From Rhizophagus clarus (lineage: Eukaryota > Glomeromycota > Glomeromycetes > Glomerales > Glomeraceae), in contig BLAL01000319.1 of the NCBI GenBank assembly GCA_015698045.1, positions 868,001 to 932,000 on the forward strand: 64,000 nucleotides of DNA, read 5' to 3'. The notes under the pieces were generated by a model, which saw only the letters and a program-made list of their open reading frames with translations, did no database searches and had not been told where the DNA came from. Each line of letters opens with the position of its first letter. The first letter of the stretch is position 1. Position numbers and translations under genes: made by a program. Positions 49,140-61,595 of the stretch are shown one piece after another.

Positions 49140-49702
49140 CGATTTCACTAATTTTCGCCTTACTTTCTCAATTGGTTTCGACTAGTGAACCAGGTCCGGT
49201 TGATCAACATCTGGAATTTTATTGATTTGTAATTATTTGCCATCATCCAGACCCATAACTTCTGCCATTATTACGTGAAAACCAAGTTACATATCGGATC
49301 TAATCGGAAAGTGCATATGACCGACCGTTTGACCATTTAACCAACCCGCTTAACTGATCAGTTAGGTTAACTGACTGTTTAATCGATTTTAACCGACCGT
49401 TTAATTGACCATCTAGCCAAAAATCTTTTTTATATATAAATTATCAAGCAGTCTGGTGAATACGATTCCCGATCAAAAATTGTAAATTTTACGTTACCAT
49501 AATAACCGTCCTCTATACGTTTTAAATAACGAAATAGTCCATAATTTATATATTAATAAACACAAATTCTATTCTTGCAATATATTTTTAATCGTTTAAT
49601 AAAATGTAAAATACAATTATTGTATTAATAAATTTTCACGATCCAGATTATCAAACTGCTGACAAATTGACCATTCCTCTTGTTCTATCTTAGTAACAAA
49701 TT
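49140..49702. other. spacer, no gene seen
   Basis: 49320-49430 contains repeated ACCGACCGTTTAA and TTAACTGA words. The rest is AT-rich. Confidence 0.45.
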
Positions 49703-49955
49703 CTAAACATTGGATTTAGATTTCTTAAAAGTTCTATTATTATTAAATGTATCTGATTCAGTTTCTTGTTGTACTTGCTTTGACAAATTTTTTTGATACA
49801 ACTCATTTAATTCTATTAAAACTATCAGTACTGGTCATTTATCAATTATCTTCGTTGCAATGCTATTCCAAAATTCTAGACGATTCCTTCCAAAGTTTTG
49901 ATATTCTTCATTCCTATTATTAACAAGAATACGGGCCCGATCATCATCATTTCAA
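49703..49955 (-). pseudogene. Myb/SANT-like DNA-binding protein relic
   Basis: The minus strand reads RARILVNNRNEEYQNFGRNR, then LEFWNSIATKIIDK, a stop, then LIELNELYQKNLSKQVQQET and a terminal TAG. The pattern of R-x-L-x-x-x-R, NR, FW and IA matches Myb/SANT-like (trihelix) domains that are common in mycorrhizal fungi. The N-terminal Trp segment is not recognisable and there is at least one internal stop, so this is a fragment of a dead gene. Confidence 0.5.
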
Positions 49956-50503
49956 CCATAGTTTAATTGTACTTGGACAATGGGATGTGATATCTCTGTG
50001 GTGCGTAAATCATGTAATAAGGATGAGAAAAAAAAAAATTTTAATTTTAACTGAAAGTGAAGAATCCTTTGTTAGGAGTGGTTTTTTACTAATAGATAAA
50101 AGAGGAAAAAAAAAAATAATTCTTCAAGTAAATTTTTTTTATTTAATAAAATATTCGAATTTGTAAATACACCACAGTATAAACATAGTATAAACGTTAT
50201 TATCTGCACGATATCATATGCTAAAATTAGTTAATAATAAACACGAATCATTCGCTGACATAACTGTACATATTATGTTGAAAAGTTAAAAGGCATTTTT
50301 TATTTATTTATATTAATATTAATGATCTATGCTATATTTATTATATAAAAATAAAAAACAATAATCTATATACAAGACCACACAATGCCGTAATATTAAT
50401 TTATATTATCTAGACCCTATAAAAAATTTTTAGAAAAATGATCATGTGTCTGAGTTTCTTCGAAATAAAAACTAGAAAAATGACCATTTTTCCAAAACAT
50501 TTT

Positions 50504-51169
50504 TTATAGGAATGGGCAACATATTCCATTATTAGCGTCATGAGTAGGGAAAAAGCAACATTGGTTACAGCACTCAAGAAAATTATTGATATTACATGGA
50601 GAGCTGGTAGCCCTACATGTGGGAATGACTAAAATGGAGGTGGAAGTGGAAGTGGCAGTAGAAGTAGAAGTGTCGGTAGAAGTGGAGGTAGAAGTGAAGG
50701 TAGAGGTTGTAAGAACGGTTTTTGTGGTGGTTTTATCTCTGGGACATGGTTTATGAACAGTTGGAGTACAATAACTGATTTCTGTGCATTTGCCATGTTT
50801 ATAAATATAATGTTTATGTTTATCAGGAACGCAGGTGATTTTATCACATCGTTCATGCCTCTTTTGTACTGCGGCGGGAGTGGGGGGAACGAAACTAGTT
50901 GTGGTAGTAGTGGTGGTAGTAATGGAGGTGGTGGTGGTGGTGGTAGTGGTGGTGGTGGGAGAGATGGTGGTTTCGGCATCGGTAGATGTGACAGTGACAG
51001 TTTTAGTGTGTCTCTTTGAACAATGTGAAGGATAAACAGTTTTAGTATAATGGTGAGCCTTGATCATAGTGTAGCAGTGTTTATGGTGTGCTACTGCCGG
51101 TAACGAGAAAAAAAGCATCAAAATGACTAAACCAGTCGTAATGAAAAGAAAATTTCTATTCAACCACAT
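50504..51169 (-). CDS. secreted Thr-rich, Cys-rich protein
   Basis: A 221-residue single-exon frame. Residues 1-27 are a clear signal peptide (LFITTGLVILMLFFSLPAVA, cleavage probably after AVA). His/Lys-rich and Thr-rich segments follow (long Thr runs near residues 70-95 and 155-185) that could be O-glycosylated. The C-terminal third has paired Cys (TSSPCNINNFLECCNQCCFF...CCPFL), probably disulphide-bonded. There is no transmembrane segment after the signal. Candidate roles are a cell-wall or surface protein or a secreted effector; nothing decides between them. The plus-strand frames opposite it are Gly/Ser shadows of the Thr repeats. Confidence 0.8.
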   Translation of the reverse strand: MWLNRNFLFITTGLVILMLFFSLPAVAHHKHCYTMIKAHHYTKTVYPSHCSKRHTKTVTVTSTDAETTISPTTTTTTTTTTSITTTTTTTTSFVPPTPAAVQKRHERCDKITCVPDKHKHYIYKHGKCTEISYCTPTVHKPCPRDKTTTKTVLTTSTFTSTSTSTDTSTSTATSTSTSILVIPTCRATSSPCNINNFLECCNQCCFFPTHDANNGICCPFL

Positions 51170-52723
51170 ATTAAATGTAATAAAAAAGATCGAATTAATC
51201 GAATTAATTAATGAGGGAAAGGAAAAGAATTAGAAATAAATTAGAAATTAGAATAAATAACAACAACGATAAAAACATCTTGTATATTTATATCTTTTGA
51301 ATAAATTGTACTATATGCTCTTAGTGAGCCAATGTAGCATCATCAATCCTAATGTCCAAGGAGTACCATTTTACAAAGAGTTATGCATCAATATGAGAAA
51401 AAAAAACCAATCAAAATATTAATATTATATTACTTAAAATAATTTTATAAAAAGTAAATTAATAAATTGCAAAAATAGAACAATTCATTTTTATTTATTT
51501 TTTTTTCAGTCAATTATAACTAATTTTTTTTTATAATTTATCATACAATAAAACATGATTGGTTTTATCACTTTCATCGTACATAATGCATGCCTCAAAA
51601 AAATCTGCATTTCTAATTATAGGAAAAACATTATTAGGACGCTAAGACCATCTTATTGGTCAATTGATAACTTACGCAGATCAACATATAAGGTACTGTA
51701 CAACATATATTATTGTCGTATTGTTGTTCTAATTTCCTTTTTCGAATTGCAGTATGTATTACATGTTACAATGTGGCGAAATAGTTTCTATTCTATTTGA
51801 CAATTCGATTCTTCTAATTATCACTAATTATCACTAGTAATCTTTCTGCATTTTGCGGATAAGCCTAAACTAAACATAGGATAATCCGGTGAAAAACTCT
51901 ACTTTTGAGTCCAAGAAATCATTCATTGACATGATGCAATTGATGCATGCGGTTTGATTAAGCAAATCCTCTCTATAACTGAATTAACCATTTGCTTAGC
52001 ATCTGCCTCTTTTCCATTTTTGGTTAAACTCGGCATTTTTAGACTCGAGTTTAGGGTAACTGTCTTATTTTCTCTAGCTCGCTAAGTTTACCATCAGCCG
52101 AAAGCCCAGGGTATTTACACCATCGCAAGGAACATCTAAAGAACTAGAAGTCAAGCCCGTTATTGTTGAAAATAGGAGTTTCATCTCTTTTATAATTTTC
52201 AATTTAATTCATTATTAATGTTAATAATAACTTTGTAAATTACGAAAGGAATAGGATTATTATACTGTACTTTAAAGAATAATGTACAGACGTATAAATT
52301 TAAACCTAACAAGAAAATTTTTTTGAAAATTTTTGAAAATTTTCTTGGTTTTTATAAACATACATTTCATACACTAATGATCTGCACGTGTTGTGATAAG
52401 AAATAAATAATTACGAAAGAAATAAGAAGTGGAAAATAAACATAGAAGTCAAAAAAGCGAGTAAAAAAATAATAGACTTTTCTCCTTTTTTTCATTTTTT
52501 TTTTTAAATGGCTTTTTTTAACTGAAATTGTAAAGATGTATTTATGTGATTTACTGATACTATAAATGGACTCTTTTAGTCCGATGTTTGTTGATATAAA
52601 AAGGCTAATTTTTCTTAATAATGGAAAATAACAGAAAAATTTATGTCAAAAAGTACTTTGAATCAAAAAATTTCTTCGATCTGCTGTCGAGGCAAGTTAT
52701 ATCATATATAAAATATCACGAAA
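51170..52723. other. spacer, no gene seen
   Basis: Upstream flank of the secreted-protein gene (51170-51400), then AT-rich sequence. A short frame at 51555-51800 has no recognisable features. Confidence 0.45.
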
Positions 52724-52787
52724 ATGATAGCTGATCAAAATCATTCATCTGATATATCTAGCGAGCAGGGAGTTATCCCGAGTACAG
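52724..52787 (+). pseudogene. coiled-coil gene, 5' piece, cut by nested transposons
   Basis: ATG at 52724 opens MIADQNHSSDISSEQGVIPS T. The next codon begins with G at 52787, where the transposon cluster starts. Removing the two elements and their target repeats joins this base to 60381 in the same frame and the protein continues EKIVWLLETEKQNAEACNR. I do not recognise the family. Confidence 0.65.
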
Positions 52788-52788
52788 C

Positions 52789-55700
52789 CAGGACCCCTGA
52801 ATACACTGATAGAGCCCTCATTGTACGGATTTGATATTTTAGCGTTGAGGTTCCGCAGTTCATAGTGTACGGATATGAAAACTCGTCTGAAGTTTGAAGT
52901 ACAGATTTCAAATAATAATGATTTACCTCGTTGTACAGATTTATAATAAAAATTGCCTCCGTGTACAAACTTACAATAAATTTTTACCTCCGCGTACAGA
53001 TTTACTCCATAATTAAGGGGTTCGACGTACAAAACCTATATTAGGAATGTTCGTTGTACTTTTTTATCATTTATCGTTATCTTATCTCTTATTTTTCTTT
53101 GTCAAAGAATTAATCATAAAAATGAATACCGGCAAAAGTAGTAATTCAAGTTCATCCAAAAATAGTTTACAACAAAAAAAACTTGATTATTTTGGAATAA
53201 CAAATAACTTTGTTCAAGGAAAAGGAAAAAGCACTGCTCATACTGGTGAAAATGTTGTTCTTACATATCATCAATTTAAAAGTGTAAATTTTTTTTTTAA
53301 TTAAGTATCTTACAGTAATTCAAAGTGAAAATTTATTGGCCAAAAGAACTCGAGATGAAAATGCTGAACAAAAGATAGCAGAAATTTCTCAAAATCTTGA
53401 AGGCCTATCAGGGAAAATTTTATTAAAAAAGATTTTAGAGGACAAATCCTACGATTTATTTGATGATAATAAGCATGTTTATTGTCAAAGTTGTCAAAAA
53501 TTAATAACTCTACACCGTTTTAGTGATGGAACCAGATTAAAAGAACATATTATTACACCAACACATATCGAAAATTATCAAAAAATAACACAAGAAATTG
53601 AATCAAAAAGGATGCGCACCACTTTTTTGACATCATTTTTTAATAAAATCAATAATAATTATAATACGCCAATAATGAATATTGACTTGACTGAACCAGT
53701 TGAGGATCAACCAACTAACATTCCATTAACGTTAAAGATGGTATCTAAAGATCTTGAACAACGTAGTACAGTATGCTAATTATTATAATTTAACATGTGT
53801 ATAATTATTTATTTATAAACTTATCTGCATTATAGTTTGCAACGGATTCTTTGGGTCAAAGTATGCTATTGTTATCACTGATCTGGTCTGGAGTGATAAC
53901 TAACGTCGGAGACGTTGTTGTGACAAAATGTTCAAATAGTCAAAATTTTAGGTGTTTCAAATAGACTGTAACAAAATATATATATTTCACTATTAATTCC
54001 CAATAGAAATTAGTAATAACAGTGAAATAATATAAGGGTTTCTTAAGAAATAAAATATAGCAAACAAATAACAACAAAATACGAAAATGAAACAAATAAA
54101 ACACACGAAAAGTTCAAACTAACAATCAAATCAAAAAAACAACGGATAACACGATCTAAACTCTCTGTTAGATTTACCCAGGTGTTAACAACTTTTATTC
54201 AAAAGAAAATATTGCTCTATATATGTTTACATTTTCATACACAACAGTTGAACTTATCAATATTATCCTATTATACTAATATGATTAATCAATTAATTGT
54301 TCTTTCCTCATTGCAATTATCTGTGAGAAACCTTTCTATTGCCATTTTGTATAAGTTTCATATGTCTATATGATTCATCAACTATATAAACTTCAAGAAA
54401 CTTCTCTAGCTAACTAATAAAGCAATTTTACTAATATTGTAACAATTAAACTGATACTTATAATTGAATATTTATGAGTCAAGAGCAATAATAATACTAA
54501 AAGTGGTTAATTAATGTGATTAATTAATAAAACTAAAATATATTATAAGAAATGTTTCATATTATAATAAACTCAGCCATAACTATGGGATTTCTGCGCA
54601 CTGCATCATATGACTTGTTCGATCTTCAACTATTTTCATGGGTAACCCTGTCAATAATCTTAAAATAATTTTATCTAAGCACAAATTTTGGTAACACTAT
54701 TTTTGCAAAATATGGCACTTCGATCCTTAATGAAAAGTCCAAGGTTCAGTATACAATTCTCCGAAATGATGATTTATATGATGGGTCAGAACAAGCAGGA
54801 GGTTTTTCAAAAGTATGAAATGTCATGGGTATTGTTCCAAAAAATGGTGTTATGAATGTGGTCTTTTAGCAAAGAATGAAGCATTTAACAAAAGAAATCG
54901 AGAATATCAAGAATTACTTGCTCAAATTGATTGTACCATAATGTTGAATGCAAATGGAAAATTAATGGATTCAATTTGTTGTAAATATAATCAGGTGCCT
55001 AATTTCAGTAAATGGATTAATTTACCTTTTGATGAACTCAATGCTCATATTAAAAAACAAGAAAGTCGTCCAGCAAAATATTGCTCTGACAATCTAAATA
55101 ATTTACTCAATTATTACAAAAAGGAGGTCCTTGATTCCAAATATCATCAACTAGTTAAAACTTATCCAGCGTTAGGAGGCCTTTTGGAAGAAGTGGAAGA
55201 ACATGGAATTGAAAGTTGGATGTTGGACTGTACTCGATATATGGTGAATAAAACCATGGAAGAAAAATGACCTATATTTATTGGGATGGCTCAATCAGTT
55301 ACGAAAGTTCTAGATAAAATAGAATGTAATGTCACTACAATGCGTGGAATCCAATATAATGAGACTTTTGTAGATTTCCTTGTAGTACTTATCTCAATTA
55401 GTACTCTTGCTGTAAGATGGATCACATTAAATCTTGCAGGTCCAACAATAAGATTTCTTCAGAAAGTGCGAAATCACAGTGAAAATTCTTATGGCCTCTT
55501 AGGAATCAATACCTCAAATTTCTATGAATTAAACAGTAAATGGCGATGTGCATATGACTATATGGGGCCAACTATATGTGCGAAAGATCAAACTAAGATT
55601 GCTGAAATAATTGAAGTAGATCGCCATTGTGCCCAATTTGTTGGATGCGTACAGATGCAGCAAACTTCTGTTCCTCAAGTAATGACAATTGAAGAACTTC

Positions 55701-58690
55701 AACAAAAACTAGTAAACTTAAAAAAAGCAACTTATATTACAGTTTTTGCGATTTCAGCAGTTATACCTGGAATACCACTTCTTGTAATTGGTGTACTTCC
55801 ATCAGATCAGAAAGAAACTTCTACAAGTGTATTTCAAGAAAATAATTTAGTAATTAAACATCTTAATAGTGCTGGGGTGAAGTTAATTGGATTATATTTT
55901 GATGGTGCATCCCATGATCGGAATTGGTTGGGTAAAACATATTGCAATAATTCAGAACTCCAAAGTGAATTAGGATTAACTGAGGTAATATTAAAATTTT
56001 TTTATATACCATTATAAAATAGTAATGTCTAATATTATCTTTGTTAATGAATAAGGAGTCAGAATCAATCCTAGCCAAGAAATTTCCCCTTAATCTTTAT
56101 TTACTTGAGGACAAGTCACCGCTTCTTAGTGGAACTGATTTTTATCATTGTATAAAAAAAGGTAATTTTAAGGCAATTTTTATTTAAACTGTAAAAATTC
56201 ACTTAATACTTTTATATAGGACGTAATATGCATAATTCTGGCACACGTATTGTACCAATTGGCAATTATGTAATGTCAACAGAACATTTTTGGCAATTAT
56301 ATATTATGTACGATGGAAATTCTGGACTAACAACTGATGTATTAAATCCCAAAGACAAGCAATCTGATGAACTTGCTGAACGGTTTTATTCATCTCGTGT
56401 CCTAAAAGGCATTTTAGATTTATGGTTATACAAAGTCTTTTATTTTAGTACTTTTAGTACTTTTGATATTAATTCCAATTTTATTTAGCAATTTCTGAAC
56501 ATGCTGAAAAACATAATGATGACACATATTATGGAGATGCAATGTATCACTTTTTTTTAGGCATGCTTTTAGAAGCATGGAAATCCAAGACTATGGCTCA
56601 TAATGATTGAGTAGCTTATGCTTGAGCAGGGACTATATTTTTTGCAACTACATGGAAATATATTAAAAATAATCCAGCTCAGCGCAATACAAGAAAATAT
56701 GGAATTTCATGGCAAACTAAAGATGATTTTCTTTACCTTGGGTGTACATTAATTCTATTGATCAATTACTTTCCACTAACATACGAAGATATTCCTCTAT
56801 GTCCTTGGTTGATCTCAACGGCAATTCTAGAACATATTTTTGGATATGCGCGCCGATTAATAGAAGATTTTACATTACTGGATTTTTTGATGATGAATGA
56901 AAAGATAATCAAAAATATTGAAATTGAAATGAAGGGTAAGAAAATTATAACAGAAGTCTCAATTTAAAGAAAATACTCATATTAATTTGTGATATTAGGA
57001 TCTATTAAACGTCCTGATAGTAATGATGGCTATAATATACGTCTTGGCTCAATTAAAGAATCATTGGACCCCAGATTGGTACTGTTTCCAACTGAATTTG
57101 AAATTGGGAACATGATGGAAAAGGTAGAATAAATGGTTCTTTTGTTTTAACTTTATTAGGTATTATTTAAACTAAATATTTAATTTTTTATTTTAGATTT
57201 CAACAGCTATGCATGGAATTTTAAAAACGATTGGCATAGATTTTTCATCTCATGAATATATTCAGATCATTCGAGAATATTTTAACAGTATACACTTTGA
57301 AAATGAGCATTCAAATGAAGAAGGAGCAGAAACAGGTTTAATTCATGATGATGCTGAATCGGCAGTTGAAGATTTACTTCTTTTGCATCAACAAAGGCGC
57401 GCGTCAAAATCTACCTGATGAATATGATTTTACTGCTTTCAATACTGACATGACACATAATTTGGAAATATTCTCTAATTTTAATAGGTGCTATTCATTT
57501 TTTGAACTAATTAATCATTGGATACGTTTGAAACCTTTGGATCCTATTAAAATTATGAAAGAAATGGCGCAACATAGAGGTAGATATATTTAATACTATA
57601 CCAATAATTAAAAATAAAATCTTTTATTAATTTATTAATCTTTTAAATCTAGAAAATTTTGATGAATATACTCTTAAAGAAACTCGAAAATTCAATCCAA
57701 CACTGTTACAAACATCTCAAAATTTTGTGATTAATACATCAGATGGATCTCTTAATTTAGAAGCAGCTTTACGAATTGAAAGGATGAATGCTGCAGAAAA
57801 ATCCACCTCCCGAACTAAAGGTCGGCTTACCCGATGGACAACTGCATGCCGAAAAATATTTAGTATTACGAGGCTTAATCCTGAAGATGCACAATATGCA
57901 GCTGGCAACTTTTATTTTTATGTTTATAATGGCAAACGTATTTATGTAGCAGAAATTCTTGCTGTATTTAAGGTTAATCATTTTATTAGTTCAGTATTTG
58001 TTTAATTTATTAGTTAAACTAACTATAATTGTATTAATAGAAACGTGGTGCATCATATCTTCGAGCTGACTCCTTGGATGGACTAAATGCTAATCGTATC
58101 CATGCTATTCTATATAAGCAAGATATTTCAGATCCACATAAATTTCAACGTATATTAGATCCATCAAGAATTCAATATGCTCTTGAGGAATATTCATTTT
58201 GTTTTATTAATCCTTTGGGTAATGTTGAACTTAGAAGTCAAACTACTTCAAATTTTTTAGGAAAGTATGTTATATTGACAGCTATTCAATTACAATTGTA
58301 TCAAAAATCAGTAGAGGAAATTACTAACATAGAATTGGGAATATTGGAAGTTGAAGCATTGATGAAAACAAAAAAAAAATGATCTAGAAAATACAAATGA
58401 TTCGGAATAATATAAATTTTAGTTTTAAAATAAATTTACTGAAACTTGAAAAAATTTTTTGACATATTTCTAAAAAAAAATAAAATTATTTTTGTAAAGT
58501 TCCTCGTACAGAAATTGAATATTTAGAAGGTTGGGTGTACAGAAACATGATTTTTAATAAAAACGTTTGATGTACAGATAAATGTAAGACCTGAAGTTTA
58601 ACGTACAGATTTGGAAAATCAGTTTGTACAGAAGTGGCCTCTGACCGCAGAAGGTCCACTAATAAAACTGTGACGTATTCAGGGGTCCTG
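52789..58690 (+). mobile_element. 5.9-kb DNA transposon with 16-bp inverted ends and 6-bp target duplication
   Basis: A perfect 16-bp inverted repeat, CAGGACCCCTGAATAC, lies at 52789-52804 and (reversed) 58675-58690, flanked by TACAGC. Just inside both ends, GTACAGATTT/GTACGGATTT words are repeated every 30-50 bp, facing opposite ways at the two ends, as expected of transposase-binding subterminal repeats. The interior encodes a multi-exon transposase-like protein. The 6-bp target repeat does not match the common superfamilies (2, 3, 4, 8 or 9 bp). Confidence 0.9.
53122..58382 (+). pseudogene. transposase-like gene of the 5.9-kb element, decayed
   Basis: ATG at 53122 (MNTGKSSNSSSSKNS). A zinc finger at about 53450-53580 has C-X2-C followed by His residues (VYCQSCQKLITLH...EHIITPTHIENY). 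A Cys-rich stretch follows at 54815 (CHGYCSKKWCYECG). The catalytic-like core has WRCAYDYMGPTICAKDQTKI (about 55540), LIGLYFDGASHDRNWL (about 55890) and STAILEHIFGYARRLIEDFT (about 56815), a plausible D-D-E set resembling unclassified transposase-like proteins of basidiomycetes and Glomeromycotina. Visible introns include 55985-56055 and 56162-56219. C-terminal exons run to 58382. In-frame TGA codons at 55268, 56608 and 56623 and a frame change near 57400 inactivate it. 53790-54690 is non-coding and could be an intron or a further insertion. Confidence 0.7.
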
Positions 58691-58695
58691 TACAG

Positions 58696-60377
58696 CCCTA
58701 TAAAAAAACTGGATACGTTTTTAATAAGATTTTTATACGATTTTTTTCCTTAGAAATAACGTATTACAATAGACCGTTGAAAAAATACGGAAAATTGCAC
58801 AATTCTGTATCACTATAAATATGGTTTGGATACAGAATTTGCATGGAATGCATACGGAATTTACATAATTTAATCACTGTTTACCATGAAATTTATATTA
58901 TTGCTTATTAAATTTACTTTTTATTACAATTTATTACAATTTATTACTAGACTTTATTTACATAAATTTAATTTTATTTATTAAATCAAAAAATAAAAAA
59001 ATAACAGATAAAATAAAACACAAATATATTATGAATAGTTTATTCCTATCAAACCAACTATTGCAAACCAAAACAAAAAGAAACATTAATACTATTTCTA
59101 CTGATGTTTCATTAAGAAATTTGATTTTTTTTAAGAAATCAAAAGTCTCCAGGAGCACTTAGTCCAAAGAAATAACCTATTCCTTCAAAATAAATGAAAA
59201 AAGACATTAGTACGTTTCTTTAACTCAATTAGACCAACGCTTCCCTAATGTACCTATAATTCTGGATTTGTCCAAGTCATCAGGAGTCAGACGACCTAAA
59301 AGCAAAAAAAAAAGAAATATAAGCTCCGCCTATATAGTACCTGCAATCATCCAAGTCTCCAAACGTCCGGTTTTTACCTGACTTACAAAAAAAAAGTACT
59401 TCAAAATTGACCCGCAATAAGAAAAAAGGAACCAAGCAGCCAAAAAAAATCTGATCTACAAAATAAAAGAATAAAAATAAATAAAAAAGAAAGGATAGTG
59501 AGGTGGAAGTAAAAAAGTAAAATAAAAATTTTTTTTTTTTTTTTGAAAAAGGAATAACGAAGTTAAGGAAGGACATAAAAAAAGATTTTTAAGGGGATGA
59601 CAAAGTTAGAAAAATAATGCAGAAGGTAACTTACATAATCCGGCTTATAGGAACCTCTCTTTTTAAATTAGAGACTCAGGAAATACCTGCACTAAATAAG
59701 GTTTTTTATTCCCCAGTCCTGACAAACTTCGTGTCAGTAGTCACAGTTAGTCCATCTTTAACCTCTAACCTATGCTGTCAGAGGAGAACATCCAGAAATA
59801 ATTCAGTAAAAAAAGGGGCAAAAATAATTTTTTTTAAAAAAAAGAAGAGAGAGTAATGAATGGGAATAAAAGAATAAAACCAAAAAAAATTTTTTTTTTT
59901 TTAAAGAGGGCAACGAAGTTAGAAAAATAAAGGAAAAGAAGTTTTTAAAAGAAGAGTAGCAAATAAGAATAAAAAAGAGGGGCAACAAATAAAGAAAAAA
60001 AGAGTTTTTTTTTAAAAAAAAAAAAAAAATAGCGAAATAAAAAATCAGGAAGAGGAAGACAGGAAGACAGGGTGGAAGATCAAAGCTGGGTTTATATAAA
60101 CAAAAAACGTATCATAACAAAAATCACGTGATCACGTGTTATGACTTATGATGATAAAATCGATAAAATCATTATTTAAAAAAAACAAGTTCAAAAATTC
60201 CATATACATTCCGTATATATTAATTTTTCCGCATACATTCCATATGCACCAATTTTTTAAAAAACATTCAAAAATAAATTACGTATTAAATATATGGAAT
60301 TATTATACAGAATCGGTAAAAACATATATCAAATGTTTATAAAACGTATCCTTTCCGTATACAGATTTCTTATAGGG
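58696..60377. mobile_element. CACTA-like non-autonomous DNA transposon
   Basis: The inverted ends CCCTATAA-AAA-CTG-ATACG (left at 58696, right ending 60377, three mismatches in 21) are flanked by CAG (58693-58695 and 60378-60380). Subterminal ATACGGAA/TTCCGTAT words are clustered at both ends. Both the ends (CMCWR type) and the 3-bp target repeat suit EnSpm/CACTA. The interior of 1.7 kb has no transposase; frames at 59280-59576 and 59803-59988 are low-complexity. The 5.9-kb element inserted across its left border. Confidence 0.8.
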
Positions 60378-60380
60378 CAG

Positions 60381-60776
60381 AAAAAATAGTCTGGTTATTA
60401 GAGACAGAGAAACAAAATGCAGAAGCGTGTAATAGAGTTTTCAGTATAAGAGAGGCATTAAAGAAACAATTGAAAGATTCTCATCCCCAATATAATACTT
60501 TAGAAAAGAGGGTAAAAAGACTGGAAAGGGATGCGCATATATGTCTATTCCTTAAAAGACGAATTAGATGATCTGGAGGTATGTGTAAACAGGGAAACTG
60601 TGCTTAACTTAATTCATGAAATAGTTCCCTTGCTGATTGGTAAAAAAGGGCCAAAAGGCACTGTACATAAGGGTTCCTCCTATTTATCTGAATCTTCTGA
60701 AGAATCTGATTTGGTTGAGATAATTGAAGTAAGAGAAAAAAAGGCTGTCCCTCATAAGCAACGAAGAAAGGCATGA
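60381..60776 (+). pseudogene. coiled-coil gene, 3' piece
   Basis: In the frame continuing from 52787 the sequence reads KIVWLLETEKQNAEACNRVF, then SIREALKKQLKDSHPQY and LEKRVKRLERDAH, a heptad-like coiled coil. One base too many at about 60535-60560 shifts the frame. The rest continues as LKDELDDLEVCVNRETVLN, a Ser/Glu-rich stretch (SYLSESSEESDLVEI) and a basic end (HKQRRKA), with TGA at 60774. The frame that seems to start at 60531 is the shifted part and not a separate gene. Confidence 0.65.
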
Positions 60777-60900
60777 CCAAAAAAAAGGTTAAGCGGTTGG
60801 TAGTTTGAAATGGGCTGAGCCAGCCCAACCCAGTTATCACTCCACGTTATAGCTAATTTATTTTTTTGACTAAAGATATAACATATAATACAGACTATTT

Positions 60901-61595
60901 ATGATGCATTCAACTGCCTTTTATTTACCAGAATTATTAGAACAGATTTTACTTTCTTATTGATAGATAAATCCCTCCACCCTGCTCTATTTGTTAGCTG
61001 GCTTTGGTACAGATGTGGTGCTCCTATTCTATAGAAACGCATCAAGCTAAAGAGAAATAAAAAAAAAGATAAAACTCAAATAGAAAGATTTATGAAATTA
61101 GTACATGGTGTGGTGCACCACTCATGGGAAGGATGAAAGCGCATTTATAGCTTATATCTAACTCATCTTAAAATAATATACTACTATTCACTTTCAAATA
61201 AAAAAATCAAAGGTATTGTACGCATGTTTCCAAATATAATTCATTTAGATTTTAGAGAAAGTATGAAGTATGAATCTATTGGTAAAGTTCTAAAGCTAAT
61301 AGCAGAATCATATCCAAATTTGAAGTATCTCAATATATCCACTTTATGCAATGGATTTGCAGAAAATGATAAAGGCCTATGTGCAATCGTGAATTCATGC
61401 CATAAAATAGAATATCTAAATATTTCTAAACGCACAGAGTTTTCTGAAACATCAATTTGTAATGTTATTCGCTCTTGCCCAAGGTTCCAGTATCTTGATC
61501 TTAGCTTTTGTAGAATTACCAATATAACTATCGAAGAAATTGCTAAATCATGCCCCAAATTAAAATATCTTAATTTAAGAGGATATTATGAATAG
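60901..61595 (+). pseudogene. F-box/LRR protein remnant
   Basis: 60901 opens MMHSTAFYLPELLEQILLSY, a typical F-box start, but meets TGA at 60961. Another frame then gives LFVSWLWYRCGAPIL followed by TAG where a Trp would be expected, then KLVHGVVHHSWEG and a TGA. From 61224 an intact frame encodes leucine-rich repeats of the Cys-containing type ([51 protein letters not shown]) to a TAG at 61593. It would have been an SCF ubiquitin-ligase adaptor. The product is truncated compared with usual family members. Confidence 0.75.

Larger units (their letters stand above)
52783..58696. repeat. 6-bp target-site duplication TACAGC of the 5.9-kb element
   Basis: TACAGC occurs at 52783-52788 and 58691-58696, immediately outside the inverted ends. 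Confidence 0.85.

Noticed and set aside
50629..51035. Pro-rich and Gly-rich frames opposite or inside the secreted-protein gene
   Set aside because: They are shadows of the Thr codon repeats; the minus-strand frame with the signal peptide is the credible gene.
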